NCBI GenBank assembly: GCA_027574665.1
Contig: CM050651.1
Location: 5,147,501 to 5,211,500, forward strand
Length of the DNA stretch: 64,000 bases
Direction: 5' to 3'
DNA from: Rhynochetos jubatus
Taxonomy: Eukaryota; Chordata; Aves; Eurypygiformes; Rhynochetidae
Shown piece by piece: positions 25,501-38,100 of the stretch (position 1 is its first letter; each line of letters begins with the position of its first letter). A program made the position numbers and the translations under genes. The notes under the pieces were generated by a model. That model did not search any database, was not told where the DNA came from, and worked only from the letters and a program-made list of their open reading frames with translations.

Positions 25501-27594
25501 AACTACAGTGTGTCCAGCTGAACATTAGACACAAATCTATGACTTTCTAAAAAATGTACTGAAAATTAATGAATGCTTTCTAAAAAATGTTTAAGATCTC
25601 ATGAAATGGTAATTCTCATCACAACATTAACAAATTCGAGTTCCCTGTAATGATAATAAAGTAGCAATTCTACCAAAGGGTTTGGGATACTTTTAAAAAA
25701 GAGAAGAAACAGAAACACTCTTCTACCCTGAGAGTAAAGCTACTCCAATGCCACTCAGGATCAACGTATTCTTAGATAACAAAATACCAGTAAGGCGTGA
25801 GATTTGCATCTTCGCTTCAGATTTCTCACACATGAACTTCTTTCTGCCTTATCAATGCAGCTACCAGTAGGCTTAGCAAACGCAGCCAGAGTGGAGTCTC
25901 TCACTGTAGCGCTGACTGAAAACTTAATTGTTTGTGTCCGTGTCTCGCAGCAAGTCATGCCTGCAGACTCACGATAAATTTAACTGCAGAACGGGAAAAA
26001 AACTAGGGGATATATGCAAATAAAATATTAACCTACATCTGTAAGAGTTAATGTGCCAAATTATATTACAGGCATTATGCACATAATTTCATTTATACTT
26101 TAAATCAAATGGCCTGATCAAAAGGAGAAATACTCTACCTGCACTTGAAGCAATATGGGTCAGTTTAAATGTGCTTAATGTTACCGTGTCCTTAGCAAAT
26201 TTATTTCTGTCATTTAGATCAAAGGCATGTATTTGCAGCATTTTCTACGCCTGCTCTATAGATACAGATATGTTACTTTCATAAGAACCTGGTACTAATG
26301 CTATTGTAATTGCTCAGAAAATACTAAAATCACAGAATTTAATTCTGTGAAACATTCTCTTTAATAAAATATTGCTGTTTCTTTTTCTTATGACTAAATC
26401 ATTATTTATTCTTTTCATGCAGTTCATTGCAGAAGTTTCAAAGTGTTTGACAGCAACAAAAAAAATCAATTAAAAGCCCAACGACAACACTGCAGAAACA
26501 TGAAAAGAAATATAATAAAGTTAAATGTAAAGCCCTAAATTATTCAAAATAAAATTTTTATAGGTGTCCACAGTAATAAAAAAATAATAAAAATCCTTCA
26601 AAGGAAGAAAAAAGGCAACACAGGGTTTGAAGACTGATACTTGTTTTAATATCTGTAATTAGTTTAATAATTTGGCAATACTTTTGCCTCACAGGATAAC
26701 GGCAGTCGTCCATAGAAATTACACGTGCACTTGCTCAAAACTCCATTTTTTCTTTTAACTATCTGTGTACCATTTTACAGATCCTTCATGCTGTATCTAC
26801 TGAACACAGAAATATTTTGTGCTTTTATGATGCCTTTGATCTATAAATCTCAAAGTAACTTGAACAATCACAACATTCTGCAAAATGAAAGTGAGTTTTA
26901 CTTCATAACCAGGGAAACTGGAGCACGAGGTGCCCACCTTCAGACACTTCACGTGTTCCTGAATAAAAATCAGTGGCCAAAAACGCAGCGGTGACAAACA
27001 CCCACAGTTTGCAGTGATGTATGTGCAAGTTGCAACGTCTCGCTGTGTCAGCAGCGGCGGTCCAGCTGCACTTACTTGGGTTCCAAGGGATGAACCTGAA
27101 GTTCTTTGCTTTTGGTGCCTGAGCATATAAACGTTCGACTGCATGATTTATTCCCTGATTACATATTATGGCACACTATCTAGAAACGCCTGTTACTGAG
27201 AATTCTTCTACCTCATTTGATGGCCTTTATTGTAATACAAGCTGAGGATCTCACAGATGGTGTATTTGCCATCATTACCTCTTGTGACAGCATCCCAGTT
27301 TTAGACTGAGGACCCAAGAACAATGGAAATAAGGGCTGAATGTAGGACTTATCTACATTCACCTGGAGAAAGATGATGCACTACCCCAGAGATAATGGAG
27401 GAATTAGCATAATGAGGCAAACAAGTGCTTCAGAGTCTTCACTTCACCTCCAACGCCTCTTGAAACGCTTCCTTCGCTCAGTTGAGTACTAAAACCATCT
27501 CAGAGCTGCTGAGAAGCGAGTGATAAAGGAAAAGAATAAAACACTTTCACAGATGTTGTCCTTTCCCATTACGCTCTCCACACATGTGATCCGG
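22526..27594. other. Unique non-coding stretch, 22.5-27.6 kb
   Basis: No gene, transposon or RNA is recognised. Short inverted repeats are present (GTTTATT/AATAAAC at 23544-23563; a 21-bp palindrome at 26330-26350), as is a 15-bp direct repeat CTTTCTAAAAAATGT at 25543-25557 and 25576-25590. Frames at 26725-26994 (plus) and 26797-27144 (minus, 115 codons) overlap each other on opposite strands and show no domain. Confidence 0.55.
26330..26350. repeat. Perfect 10-bp-arm palindrome
   Basis: TCACAGAATT and AATTCTGTGA are exact inverted copies around a single central T. The arms include non-AT positions (TCACAG/CTGTGA), so this is less easily explained by composition than simple AT palindromes. 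It could be a dimeric transcription-factor site; function unknown. Confidence 0.85.
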
Positions 27595-27975
27595 GGTACA
27601 GAAAAACAGAAACTGCCATGCTGGACTAGACTGAAATGGCTAAAACTTGCCCTCAACTGCAGCCAGCAGCTGATGCTTAGGGGCTATGGGACAAACCAGG
27701 TAAGGACAGGCTGATCCTTCTCAACAAACATCGCTGCTTCTGGCAGTCAGGTTAGGGATTTCCTGGACCTCCTATCCACCATGAAATATCCATTCATCTG
27801 GCACCAAGTTCCATAGTTTAATTACAAATTTTACAAAAAAATATTTCCTTTTGCTTGTTTTAGATCTGCTCCTTGAAAACAGACACATGGGTTCTCTTCT
27901 TTCCTAAGTAAACCGTTGTTCACAGACAACCATGCAATGACATGTGTTTATTGATCTCGCTGTGATCCCTCTATT
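27595..27975 (-). mobile_element. Ancient, decayed CR1-type LINE 3' tail
   Basis: The order of blocks matches the old amniote CR1 3' region as seen in turtles and other reptiles. These are a degraded GGTAAGGACAGGCTGATCC segment near 27700, CTTCTGGCAGTCAGGTTAGGG near 27737, the CCTATCCACCATGAA block near 27770, AGTTCCATAGTTTAATTAC near 27808, and AATATTTCCTTTTGCTTGTTTTAGA near 27840. A weak match to the CATG...TTTAT.GA.CTC block lies near 27940-27972. The element's sense strand is minus, by analogy with the younger CR1 at 34822-35158, where the CTGAAGAAATTTTTCCTAATATTAAA block occupies the same position. It is heavily diverged and 5'-truncated, with no reverse transcriptase sequence visible. 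The frame at 27520-27714 is not a gene. Confidence 0.6.
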
Positions 27976-28030
27976 TCTTGTATCCTTGGTGTCATCTATT
28001 TCTCGTATCCTTGGTGTCATCTATTTCTCA
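27971..28030. repeat. 25-bp tandem duplication (2.4 copies)
   Basis: CTATTTCTTGTATCCTTGG... (unit 27971-27995) is repeated at 27996-28020 with one change (TTG to TCG), followed by a partial third copy at 28021-28030. It begins at the edge of the old CR1 tail. It looks like a local replication-slippage duplication. Confidence 0.9.
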
Positions 28031-31000
28031 GAACAGGCACATCCCTAGCTATTTGGTAACAACCATCTATGGTAAAAACTCCCACTATTCATAAACCTCT
28101 ACCTCACCTTTAATCCAGTCATTAATTACAGATAATTACTATGATTAAGAAACAGTGACACTTGAGTAAAAACATTTCCTCTCATTTCATAACAACTTCG
28201 TTTCCTAAAGGACCTTCCAATGAGGGATGCTATCAGAAATCCTAGTTCACCAGCACTATAGCTACTCCAGTAAGCTGAGGTGCCAAAGAACATTGCCACT
28301 CTCAAGAACTGATTTCTCTGTAGTTTATTAAACCATTAAAGTCACCCTCGCCACACCTTTGGCACAGACGAAGTGGCACTCCCTGGACAGTACCAACTGT
28401 GACGCAGTGCCAAGTGTCCCCCATGGGCAGTTTGGAGACAGCCCTCCACTTCTGGATGCTGAGAGTGTTTAACAGTATGGCCAGATGCTGTCTGGTGGCC
28501 CCAGGGCCAGTGATCATGCCCTAGCACTGCTCCTGCACAAGCATAGAAAAAACCCAAATCAACCAGGTTATTCAAACCAGATGATCAGCATATCCCCACA
28601 CAAACCAACGTGCAGATTTGGGATGTGCTTGAAGGCATGGGATTTCCTACATCCTTCTGTAGCCACCTAGGCCAAGCACACGCTATTCATAAATCTTTTA
28701 CATAGAGTGAATCACAAAGAGTACTATTCCTACCTCTCAGTCCATTGCCAGAATCATATTTTCCTCTGTTTAGTGCTTAAGATACCTTACAAATTTTAAG
28801 TCACAGCTGTTTTTTTTTTTTTTAATGAAAACAAACTATTTAATCATAGTTTAGCTGCATTACTGGTAGGATGCTTATTCCTGTAACAAACCTTATTGTA
28901 TAATAATTTAAAATAATTTCTTAATTTTTGTATTTTGTTCCAGGAAATGAAGCCATCAGAATTACACTACTTCTTCTACTTTGCACATTAAAACTAAAAA
29001 GACAACCCACCTTTCCTACGTGTTGTCTTTGCAGGCAACCCTTAATTAAAGACATATTTTAGCATGGCATACTTTCTCGCTGTTCCTTGCTTACTTGTTA
29101 GGACTACCTAACTGATTATCCAGGTTTTCAGTTGTTTCTGTAAAGTCACACAGCATCTCATGCTGCTGAATTGGACTCAGAGCTTATTGAATAATGAACT
29201 CTCATCTGACATTGTGATTCTTCTGATAATTAAAATTTGCCAGGTTCCATTTTAGGAAAGCTAATCACCTTCCTATTGAAACACAGGCTTTTATACAATT
29301 TTTATGTATTAGTGTGAACTTTACTCTCACTACATGTTCACACTTCCCTTTGTGTTTCTTCCATGCCCCTTGGTTTTTGTAGGGTTGGCCTGCTGCACTG
29401 CCCCAGCTAGTTCAAACAGCACCAGTTGTACTAAGCACTGCAGCTAGGTGACTTGTCCAATTTGAGTTCAGGTAAGATTCATCCCAGTAACTTTGGATAG
29501 CTACAACAGAGTCACCCAAGTCTGCATTACTAGAACCCTGCTACAGTCAGTGCAGAGAAAAAGGCATTTCATAGGACAATATTACTTGAGTCTAGTGAAA
29601 TCATGGGAACCAGCTGAGGTCCAGCCTTTGAAACTGTAGCCATCTAAACTTAGCTGTAATAATTCTGTTTCATTTACATAATTTTTTAATATCACCTTCC
29701 TCCTAAGTACATGAGGAGAGCTAATTCTGAGAAACAATAGAACAGCACTTGAGAGCAACGTGTTTTATTTTCACAGGTGACTAGCAGTCAAAGAGTGCCA
29801 ACCTGCAAGTGAGAATCATATTCAACGATCATTAATCTAGAGCAGAAAATAAGGGCACAAATGTTCACAGAGGTTTAGTGTGTCATCCTGTCTTTTCTTC
29901 AGATTTGTCCAGAACATACAATACATCCAATGAACATCTTCCAGGGCCTTAATTTATATCATGGTCCAAAGCATAAAATTGTCTTTTCTGATGAGTTATG
30001 GTCAAATACATTGTCGGACTGAGACAGAGTGAATTTGAACCAGCACTGTGTTTCCTTGAGCCATGAAGAAGGAAATAGTAATAAGAGATCGTGAGGTTTA
30101 CTATGTGCTCTGGTTCACTATGTTCACATTCAACGAATCATTTCCCTGCTCTGGGACTCAACTTACCCTTGTGTAGATTGAGTATTTGTATGTTCTGAAA
30201 AGGCAGACGTCAAGTTTTACAGCTCAGAATTACACTTTGCTTTCAAGTACATGTGAAGTTCTGTTTGTTTCACACCTGGAACTCAAATCAGAGTTCAGCC
30301 CTTGAGGTCCATGTAAATAATTTGAGACTCTCAGCTGAAAAGGGCTAGGAAAGTGTGCATTAATATTTAAACTTGCTTTGCATGGCATTTTCTGGGACAT
30401 GTTTTCTAATCATTGACATTATCCAAACATGCCACATTTCCTCTTTAGCAAGGTTTTACTGTGGGATTATCTTGATTGATGCGGATAACAGCACTGCTGT
30501 GAAGAGTGGTCTTTTATGCATGCACTCCAGTTCCTGTTAACAACTGTAAAGATTAGGGGTTTATACAACAGGTATTAACAGACTTTTCCTGTTATTAACC
30601 ATTTAGGTTAATATTTTGCTTTATATTTTGTGCATGAAAGCTTTATGATTAACTATTCAAAGCGGTTCGGCTTTCTTTTTCTTCTTTGATTTATTCTTGG
30701 ACAAGCTTAGTTAAGCCTTTGCTCACCTTTTCATATCTGAGCAATTCAAAAAGCCCGAAGGCTCAAAGAGGGTGAACACATTATACCATACATTAAGGAT
30801 GAATGCAAAAGGCATTTCCACATTATTCTGTATGACTACAAACCTGATCAGTAGAGTCATCAACATTATTAACATCACTTGTAAAATGACATATGCCACA
30901 TCTTGGACATAACCCTCATCAGGGTCACGACAAGACATTCACAGCTGAGTGTTCTCAGCTCTGTTCAGTGCTGTGAACAGTACTGAGTGGGAGAAGGAAG

Positions 31001-34000
31001 TTAAGTGCCATTCAAATGAATGATTACATATAATTCAAAGATTTAAATAACTTTCTACCTTGAGCCCCAACCTATAACATTCCTCTCTTGCCCATCTTCT
31101 CTCAAAAACCTGTTAAGGTTTTAATTTTTATTTTTGTCAAGGGACTCAAATTTTTTACATGTCTCGAGGAAAATCTATGCTGCTATCTACATACATACTG
31201 CTGTACCCTACACATTTGAAAGGTAAAGGTATGCAGATATTTTTCTTCATGATGATAAAAAAATCAGAGGGTAAAATGAAAAAAAAAAATAGAGCAATAA
31301 CATTAGGCTGAAATGTGTATTCACTTCACTTGAAGCCTGTAGCTTTCAAAAAACTTGGGTGTTTGCATGATAAAAGCAACCAATGCTCAAATGAGAAATT
31401 TTACATATAAATAGATTCCTTACAAATCACACATGTATATAGTTTAAAAAGCATCCCAGAATCTTTATGGTTGTAAAATGTCTAGTTGTTGACCTCACTT
31501 CATTCTTCCTAAGGAGAAACAGATGGCTGTAATTGAAATTATATGTGATTTTAAAGTTCTGCCTAATTTATGGATTTTGATACAGCTCTTCATTATTATA
31601 CAATAAAAAAGGATTTCTTTCTTCCCTTCCTTTTTTCTTTTAGATTTTTATTGTGATTTATAAACTGAGTTTTTTGAGTCTGGTCAATGCTATAGGCAAG
31701 GGTATAATTTTGGCACAAGTCTTTGCTCTTGGATATGACTTTGGCCCAAACAACAAACCCCAGAATCTACACTATGCTCCCCCCTCTCGGTTTTGGGTAC
31801 TGCAACTCAGTAAAGACCTACATTTCTCTCTGCCTGGTGCCAGCCAGCATGGTCATGCTCGACCTCTCCTGTGAGCTGGGTACAGGCCAAGCTACCTGGC
31901 AACTTTGGCAAAAGCCCAACAAGAGCTGATACCGCTGTCATCGAGCTCTCAGTCCTCCTCTGCTGAACCCCTTCTCTGAGGGAAGCTGAATTCTTGGTCT
32001 TCACCTGAGGATGCAAGGGGGCAGGGAACCCCAGCACAGTAGGGCACCATGTTTGTGTTCATGAACACAGGAATATTTAAGAACAACTGGAAATCACTGA
32101 TGATTTAATGCAGTGATGAGGTAGTCCCCAAAGATATTAAGTAATAAATAACATGAATAAATGGAATCAGAAGCTCCTTAAGAATATAACGTATTCAGGA
32201 GCTCGGGTGAAAAATCTGAAGAAGGCATACTTAATTTATTTTCATTTTTATAAAATAAAATGTGCAGTATCAGAAACTAACAATCTTTGATGGCATCACA
32301 CCAGGACATCCAAGGGATTAAGATATGGCTAAACTCATCTGCCATGACTGTCTTACCACCTCATTTGAAAATACCAGGGCAGGAGGGTTCCCCCAATACT
32401 TCCGTAATTCTGGTTTGTGTAGTATTACAGAAACATGTTTCCTTTACATAAAAACATGGAAATGTTCTCTGTTGATGCAATTCCATATAACGTGACCAGT
32501 TTTAAGCAAAGTAAATAATTTGATTTTGTTTGGCAATTAACTGAAAATACATTTTTCTTTCACAGTTTCAAGAACAATTAAATAAAATATGATCAGCATA
32601 ATTCTTTCTAGATTCAGGGGATAAAATTCCTTAATGTTGTGTTATGAAAACACTTGCCCAGGGGATTAAATCTCCCCTGTCCCACTAACACTGACCTAAG
32701 CTCTACAGGATAAGTAATCTCAGCAGCAAAGCCCTGCTTGGCAATAATACACAACCTTTTCTGGAACCCTTCCCTCTGCCCGACTGAGCTAACACCATGG
32801 CAAGTCTCAGGATCTACTTCATAAGTCAAGGTTAAACCTTCAGAAGTCTTATTTAGTCTACTGAGCATTTCCAGATAGGTACATAGACAAAGACCAAAAA
32901 AAGAAGGCCTACCAAATATGAGAGGAGATATAGCTAGTGGAATGAAGTACATTTCTCAAAAATTGGAGACAAAATTGGAAGTATATATGAACAGTTGAGG
33001 TATTTTTTAGATCACGCTATTCGTAATGGGGATTCGCTGAGATTTTGCATGACTAAGACAGACAGTATATTTTAAAATTATTATATTTACAAGAAGTCAA
33101 CCAGCTTTCTTCTACTTTCCTGCTCAGAGAATGACAAAAGTTTAAGCCACGTGTTCCCAAACACACGTTATTGGCGTACCGCAAGAGCTGCCTGAAGTGC
33201 TTTTCTCAAATGGATCTCTAAGCTCCTCCTCCCTCTGATCTTTCTGTAAGGGGGCAGGACCAAGAGGGCCAAACCAACTCAGAGAGGAAGCCCTTAAAAT
33301 CTTCAAACTGTTTTGAGCAGTTTTGTACCCGGTGCAAGCGGATAGAATCATTCCAGGGCCCCAAGCAAAAACCTAAAGCCCGGCACCCCAGGCTCACAGG
33401 ATGAAGCACTACCTCTGTCCTGAGGAGTGGAGCACTCACGGTGCTGCTCTTCTCTACACCACTTCGCTGCACTCATGTTTTTAAACATATCCTATATTGA
33501 ATACTGCACTCAAACTGAAAATAATATAGCGAGATGATAAAAACTTTCCAGTGGCTGCTTTGGAGGAACCAAATGGAACGGTTTTCCTCTGAGTGCCTTC
33601 TGCCACTGATAAACAGACAGCCTCTCCTTTGGAGAATCCCAATTTTTCAGGCACTCCTCATATCCGGCATGGTAAATACTGACCTGACGGAAGTCACGAT
33701 AGTTTGTCCACTGCCTTCAACTGATTGCATCAGACCACATTATGCACTGACTTATCTCAGCAAAGGAATGGATAAAAGATGAATGCCTCTATATGACCAA
33801 TTATACCGTCATCTTTAGTTATCAGGTTTAGTTTCAAGAATATTTTCAGGCGCTAGTTCTCACAAATTTTTACAAGTGTATTACTTTAAGAGATGTAGTG
33901 TGTCCACTTACTGCCTTTAAAAGGGAAAATAGCTTCTGGATACACAGGTGCAGATCAGAATTAAAATTTCAGCACGCTAAACTTACAATAATGCCAAATA

Positions 34001-34821
34001 ACATCATTTTCATGACCACAAGGTTTCACAATACATTTCAAATATATCAAACTCTTTGACTGGAAGCTACATTTATTTCGCTCAAGGAAAAGGAAAATTA
34101 AGGCAAGTCCATCAAACACTACTGTTTTGGAGAAACAGCAATGCTATTCATATACATGATGTAATTAATGGAGACCTATAGGCTTTCTCTTTTGTAATGT
34201 GACACATTTATAGCACCATACTAAAAGCTGCAAATAGCAGTAAGCATCTCAGATTGTGAGATGCAGAATAATTGATAATGTATGATGAGGCTCATGACAG
34301 CAAAAGTAAACATATTTCATCTATAACAGAGGTGGCTGGCTCATATGTTGTGATATTTTCCCAAGCTCTGACCATTTCCTCTGGGTTGCCTTAATGCTTG
34401 CGCAGATTTCTATCAGGATTATATAAGGAAATGCCAAGTGTCCACCGGTTCTGGCTACAACCCTTTTCTCTTATGCCAGGTTTTGATGTCCCTTCTGCAA
34501 GGATTCTCACTACATCATACTCCCCACTGTAGGGCACACAGAACTAAGGTGAAATATGACAGGAAAGATGCCTACATCTTCACCCACATGAAGTGATGCT
34601 CTCACTGCAGCCTGGTAAGAACCCTCCTGCTTAACTGCACACTTACATCTTAGCACACTACATTTTGGAATAAAAGGATAAACCCTATCTCGAAGGTCTG
34701 GATTAATGATTTTAAAAGTAAATACTTCTTCATCCAAAAATAGCTGTGGAGCAATCACACTGAGCAACTCCCACCAAGCAATAAAAAAGAAACAAAAGCA
34801 CCAATAATGGCAATAATTAGT
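28031..34821. other. Unique non-coding stretch, 28.0-34.8 kb
   Basis: No gene is recognised. A GC-richer patch at about 28300-28520 holds two overlapping minus-strand frames (28302-28517 and 28342-28575) without known domains. A 14-nt poly-T lies at 28810-28823. Low-repeat, enhancer-like sequence spans about 30340-30680. Further GC-richer patches at 31700-32060 and 33130-33480 carry short frames on both strands. The 112-codon minus-strand frame at 32614-32952 has no recognisable features. A small hairpin (GCATCTCA/TGAGATGC) lies at 34244-34264. Confidence 0.5.
28810..28823. repeat. Poly-T tract (14 nt)
   Basis: Uninterrupted run of 14 T in AT-rich DNA. No retroposed sequence is recognised next to it. 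Confidence 0.9.
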
Positions 34822-35158
34822 TCATAGAACTTGAGAATCACAGAACCGTTTAGGTTGGAAAAGACCTGTAAGTTCATCGAGTCCAACCATTAACCTGACA
34901 CTGCCAAGTCCATCACTAAACCATGTTCCTAAGCACCACATCTACAGGTCTTTTAAATACCTCCAAAACTGGTGACTGAACCACTTCCCTCAGCAACCTA
35001 TTCCAATGCTTGACCACCTCTTTGCTGAAGAAATTTTTCCTAATATTAAATTTAACCTCCCTGGCACAACTTTTCCTCTTGTCCTATCGCTTTGTTACCT
35101 GGGAGAAGAGACCAACATCCACCTCACTATAACCTCCTTTCAGGTGGTTGCAGAGCAC
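34822..35158 (-). mobile_element. CR1 LINE, 5'-truncated 3' end (minus strand)
   Basis: Read on the plus strand this is the reverse complement of a bird CR1 tail. It starts with the degenerate TCATAGAA/GAATCACAGAACC terminal repeats at 34822-34847, continues with GTTTAGGTTGGAAAAGACC, a CATCGAGTCCAACC block, the AAACCATGTTCCTAAGCACC block near 34918, CTGAAGAAATTTTTCCTAAT near 35024, and TCCTATCGCTTTGTTACCTGGGAGAAGAGACC near 35080-35110. Only the 3' untranslated end is present, and no reverse transcriptase remains. Severe 5' truncation is usual for CR1. The 3' end lies at the low-coordinate side. The plus-strand frame at 35006-35188 is an antisense by-product. Confidence 0.95.
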
Positions 35159-38100
35159 CATTTACTAATTTCAGTGGCCAATTCTTAATTATCCACAATA
35201 CTTTTTCAGTTTTTAGTTTCACAGTATTTTGCAAGAAAAGTAGCTTTCTCACCTTGCAGTCCCCCAATTAGAATGGGCTGTCAGAGGCTCAGATTCAAAT
35301 TCAATCTCTCTGTGAAACAAAACAAGCATTTAGGAAAATACTTTACATGCAAAGTAATAAAATATTGTGGGCTGGGGTCCCCTTATCTTCTCATTTTTTT
35401 CTATTAAACACTTATATATTCATTAATACAGGAACCTGGGCCTCCCTAGACAGTGTTCTAAGCAACGGGCTATAGAGTTACTTTTTATATTGCTGACCAA
35501 AATAGATGCTTAAGCATTTTATACGTAGTGGAGCTGGTTCCAACAGAAAAGTAGGACATTCTGTAATGGTCAGTAGCTCCGTAGGTTAGGACAATTTCTT
35601 CCAAATTAGTGAGGGGGGAAGTACATCTCCTTAAAACCAGTAGAGATTTGAAATGTTTCTGATCCAACATATATAAGAAAACTGCAGTGCCTATTTTATG
35701 ATAGCAGATATATATCCTTCTGTAAATCTAACTTTTGCTTTTATCTAAAATGCCTGCAAATGCATTTTTGGTCAAGTAAGGCATGTTGCCTTGATTAGCT
35801 GGAAAAAATTAGGGAGGAGGGAAGAGATCTGTTTCTTGTCAACTGGAACCATTTAAATTTATTTATTTTAAAGTCGGTCACTGAACTGACAAATCAATTT
35901 ATTGTGTAGCCCAAGTGCAGATCGCCTGCCCTGAAGTCAAAGCAGGCTGCACATATGTAGGTAAAATTCGGCCTTTGCTTTTTGAGCGCACCCCTCTGAG
36001 CTGCGGAGTGCTGTTCCTACTGCAGGCTCTGCAGGTTCCATGTCAGCAAATGCCAATGGGTAAACTAAAAGAGAGAAGCTTTATAGAGATTAAGAGATTA
36101 CAGTTTCTCTGCAAGATTTAATTAAAAGAGAAGGAAGCTTAATTTCTCTAATTCCTAAAATGGAATAAATCAGAGTAAAATATCTTGTATTTTATTTTCA
36201 TAAAAGTAAGTATTAATATGTGTTTCACAAAGCATTGTATCACTACACATGTATTCCAACAGCAGCAAAGCAGATGTATCCATTAACAAACACCTGCTGA
36301 GATAAGCACTTTGCACTATACTAATTCATAGTGATATGTATTATATATTGCTTTTTATAATTTCATCTAACTTCTTTATTCAGTAATTGTACAACAATTA
36401 ACAAGAGCAAGCCATGTCATAAAGTACAATTGTGGCAACTTTCTGCAGCCTAAAGCAAACCAGAAATACCTGGAGCAGATTCACTTTGCTGTTTACTGAG
36501 ACCAGCCTGCACCTACACAGAATTACTGCTACGTACTTCCTGCAGGAAGAATTTTCTGCCTGTATTTAAATCCCGTATTAGGAACTGGCTAAAATTGGAA
36601 TTCTTGTTTCTGGGGAGCACATGAATGGTTTCTGGATTGTTTCTCCAAAACCATCATGTTTAATAAAAGGAAGCAAGAGAAGTAGCACCAGTAATGCAAA
36701 GAAGCCCATCCATGTCTATGGGGATACCACAAGGAGGTGGCAATACTGCGGCAGATCCTTCAAGATCCCTGGAAGGTTTTTGGAAAACCACTGATGGGCA
36801 CTCTGCAAAGTTCCACTTGATTCTGTCCTTAAAGCAACACAGTGAACGCAAGATAAAAATGGACCCCTGGCTATGCGGACTGTTTACCTCACAGCTGACA
36901 GACGGTGCCACAGAGAGCAATGCCTGCACCAGAGGGCAAGCGCTCCGAGCTTCCAAGCATGAGGGCAGCCTCTGACTCCACTCTGGCCTGGAGCACTTCA
37001 TTTAGGGACCCAGTGGCCTAATTTGGTACAACTTGGAATGCTGTCGCGCAGCGTGCCTCCAACAGTTAAAAACACGAAAAGTACAAATACATCCATCCAG
37101 TTTGACCTGAGTCTGTAAAATTCCCCTGAATTCTGAGAAATTCTGCATCAAACCGAAATATCCTGATTCAATTGCCGTTTCTTTTAGGAAGATATCCAGG
37201 CACAATTTATTGTTCCAATGACAAATAACTACCGCATTTCAAGACATACTGTTTCAATAACGAATGAAGCTCATTTAAAAATACGTATCTTGTTTATAAC
37301 TGAACTTGTTCTTTCAAATGTGAAATTTACCCATTCCATTCACAATGCATTTGAATACAACCTATTCTTCCATTTGAATGGAAAGACAAATTAGAGAGAA
37401 ATAAGCAGAATAAATTAAAACATCACCAGCTCTTCTCTTTGGAACTCAGTACCTCACCATTCCTCACCTATTTTGAAATGTGAATTTTGTTTGCAGTTAA
37501 CCTGGCATTAGAAAAGTTAGTCTTTTTGCAACCTTAGTGTGGAAGAATTGTAAATCATCAGGAAGAAAACTATCAGGAATCCTCAGCATGAAAGGCAAAC
37601 TGATCCAACCACAGTCTGCAATTTACATCTAAGTGTAGATTTGATTTCCCAGAAACTGAGGAGGTATGGACATGACTTTCTATTTCAGATCCACTGCAGA
37701 GATACAGAGGGAGTTTCAAGAATTCCCTGGCAGAAAAGGAAGAAAAACAGGAGCCATCTAGACTATCCTTTTTATCCTGACCTTGCACTTTCTTGCCAAG
37801 AACAGTATCTACAGGATATTTCCCTCCCACTGCCCCAAAGCCATTTGTCCTGTATGTTTAGATAATATTTAGGAGACTCTTGCCTCTGCAAACAAAGAAA
37901 CTCTCCCCAGGAAGAGGAAACAAACTGAAACCTAGCAGTTCCAGTTGCTGCGACCACTCTGCTTTCTAAGGTTTTCCCTCAGTCCATTTTTAACTTTGGC
38001 AACCCACCCAACCTCAGAGGCCCCCACTCTCACTCCTAACCATCGTGTTCCTCCTGCACCATCCTCCAGTTCTCCTTCTTCTTCTCCTCACTACAATCTT

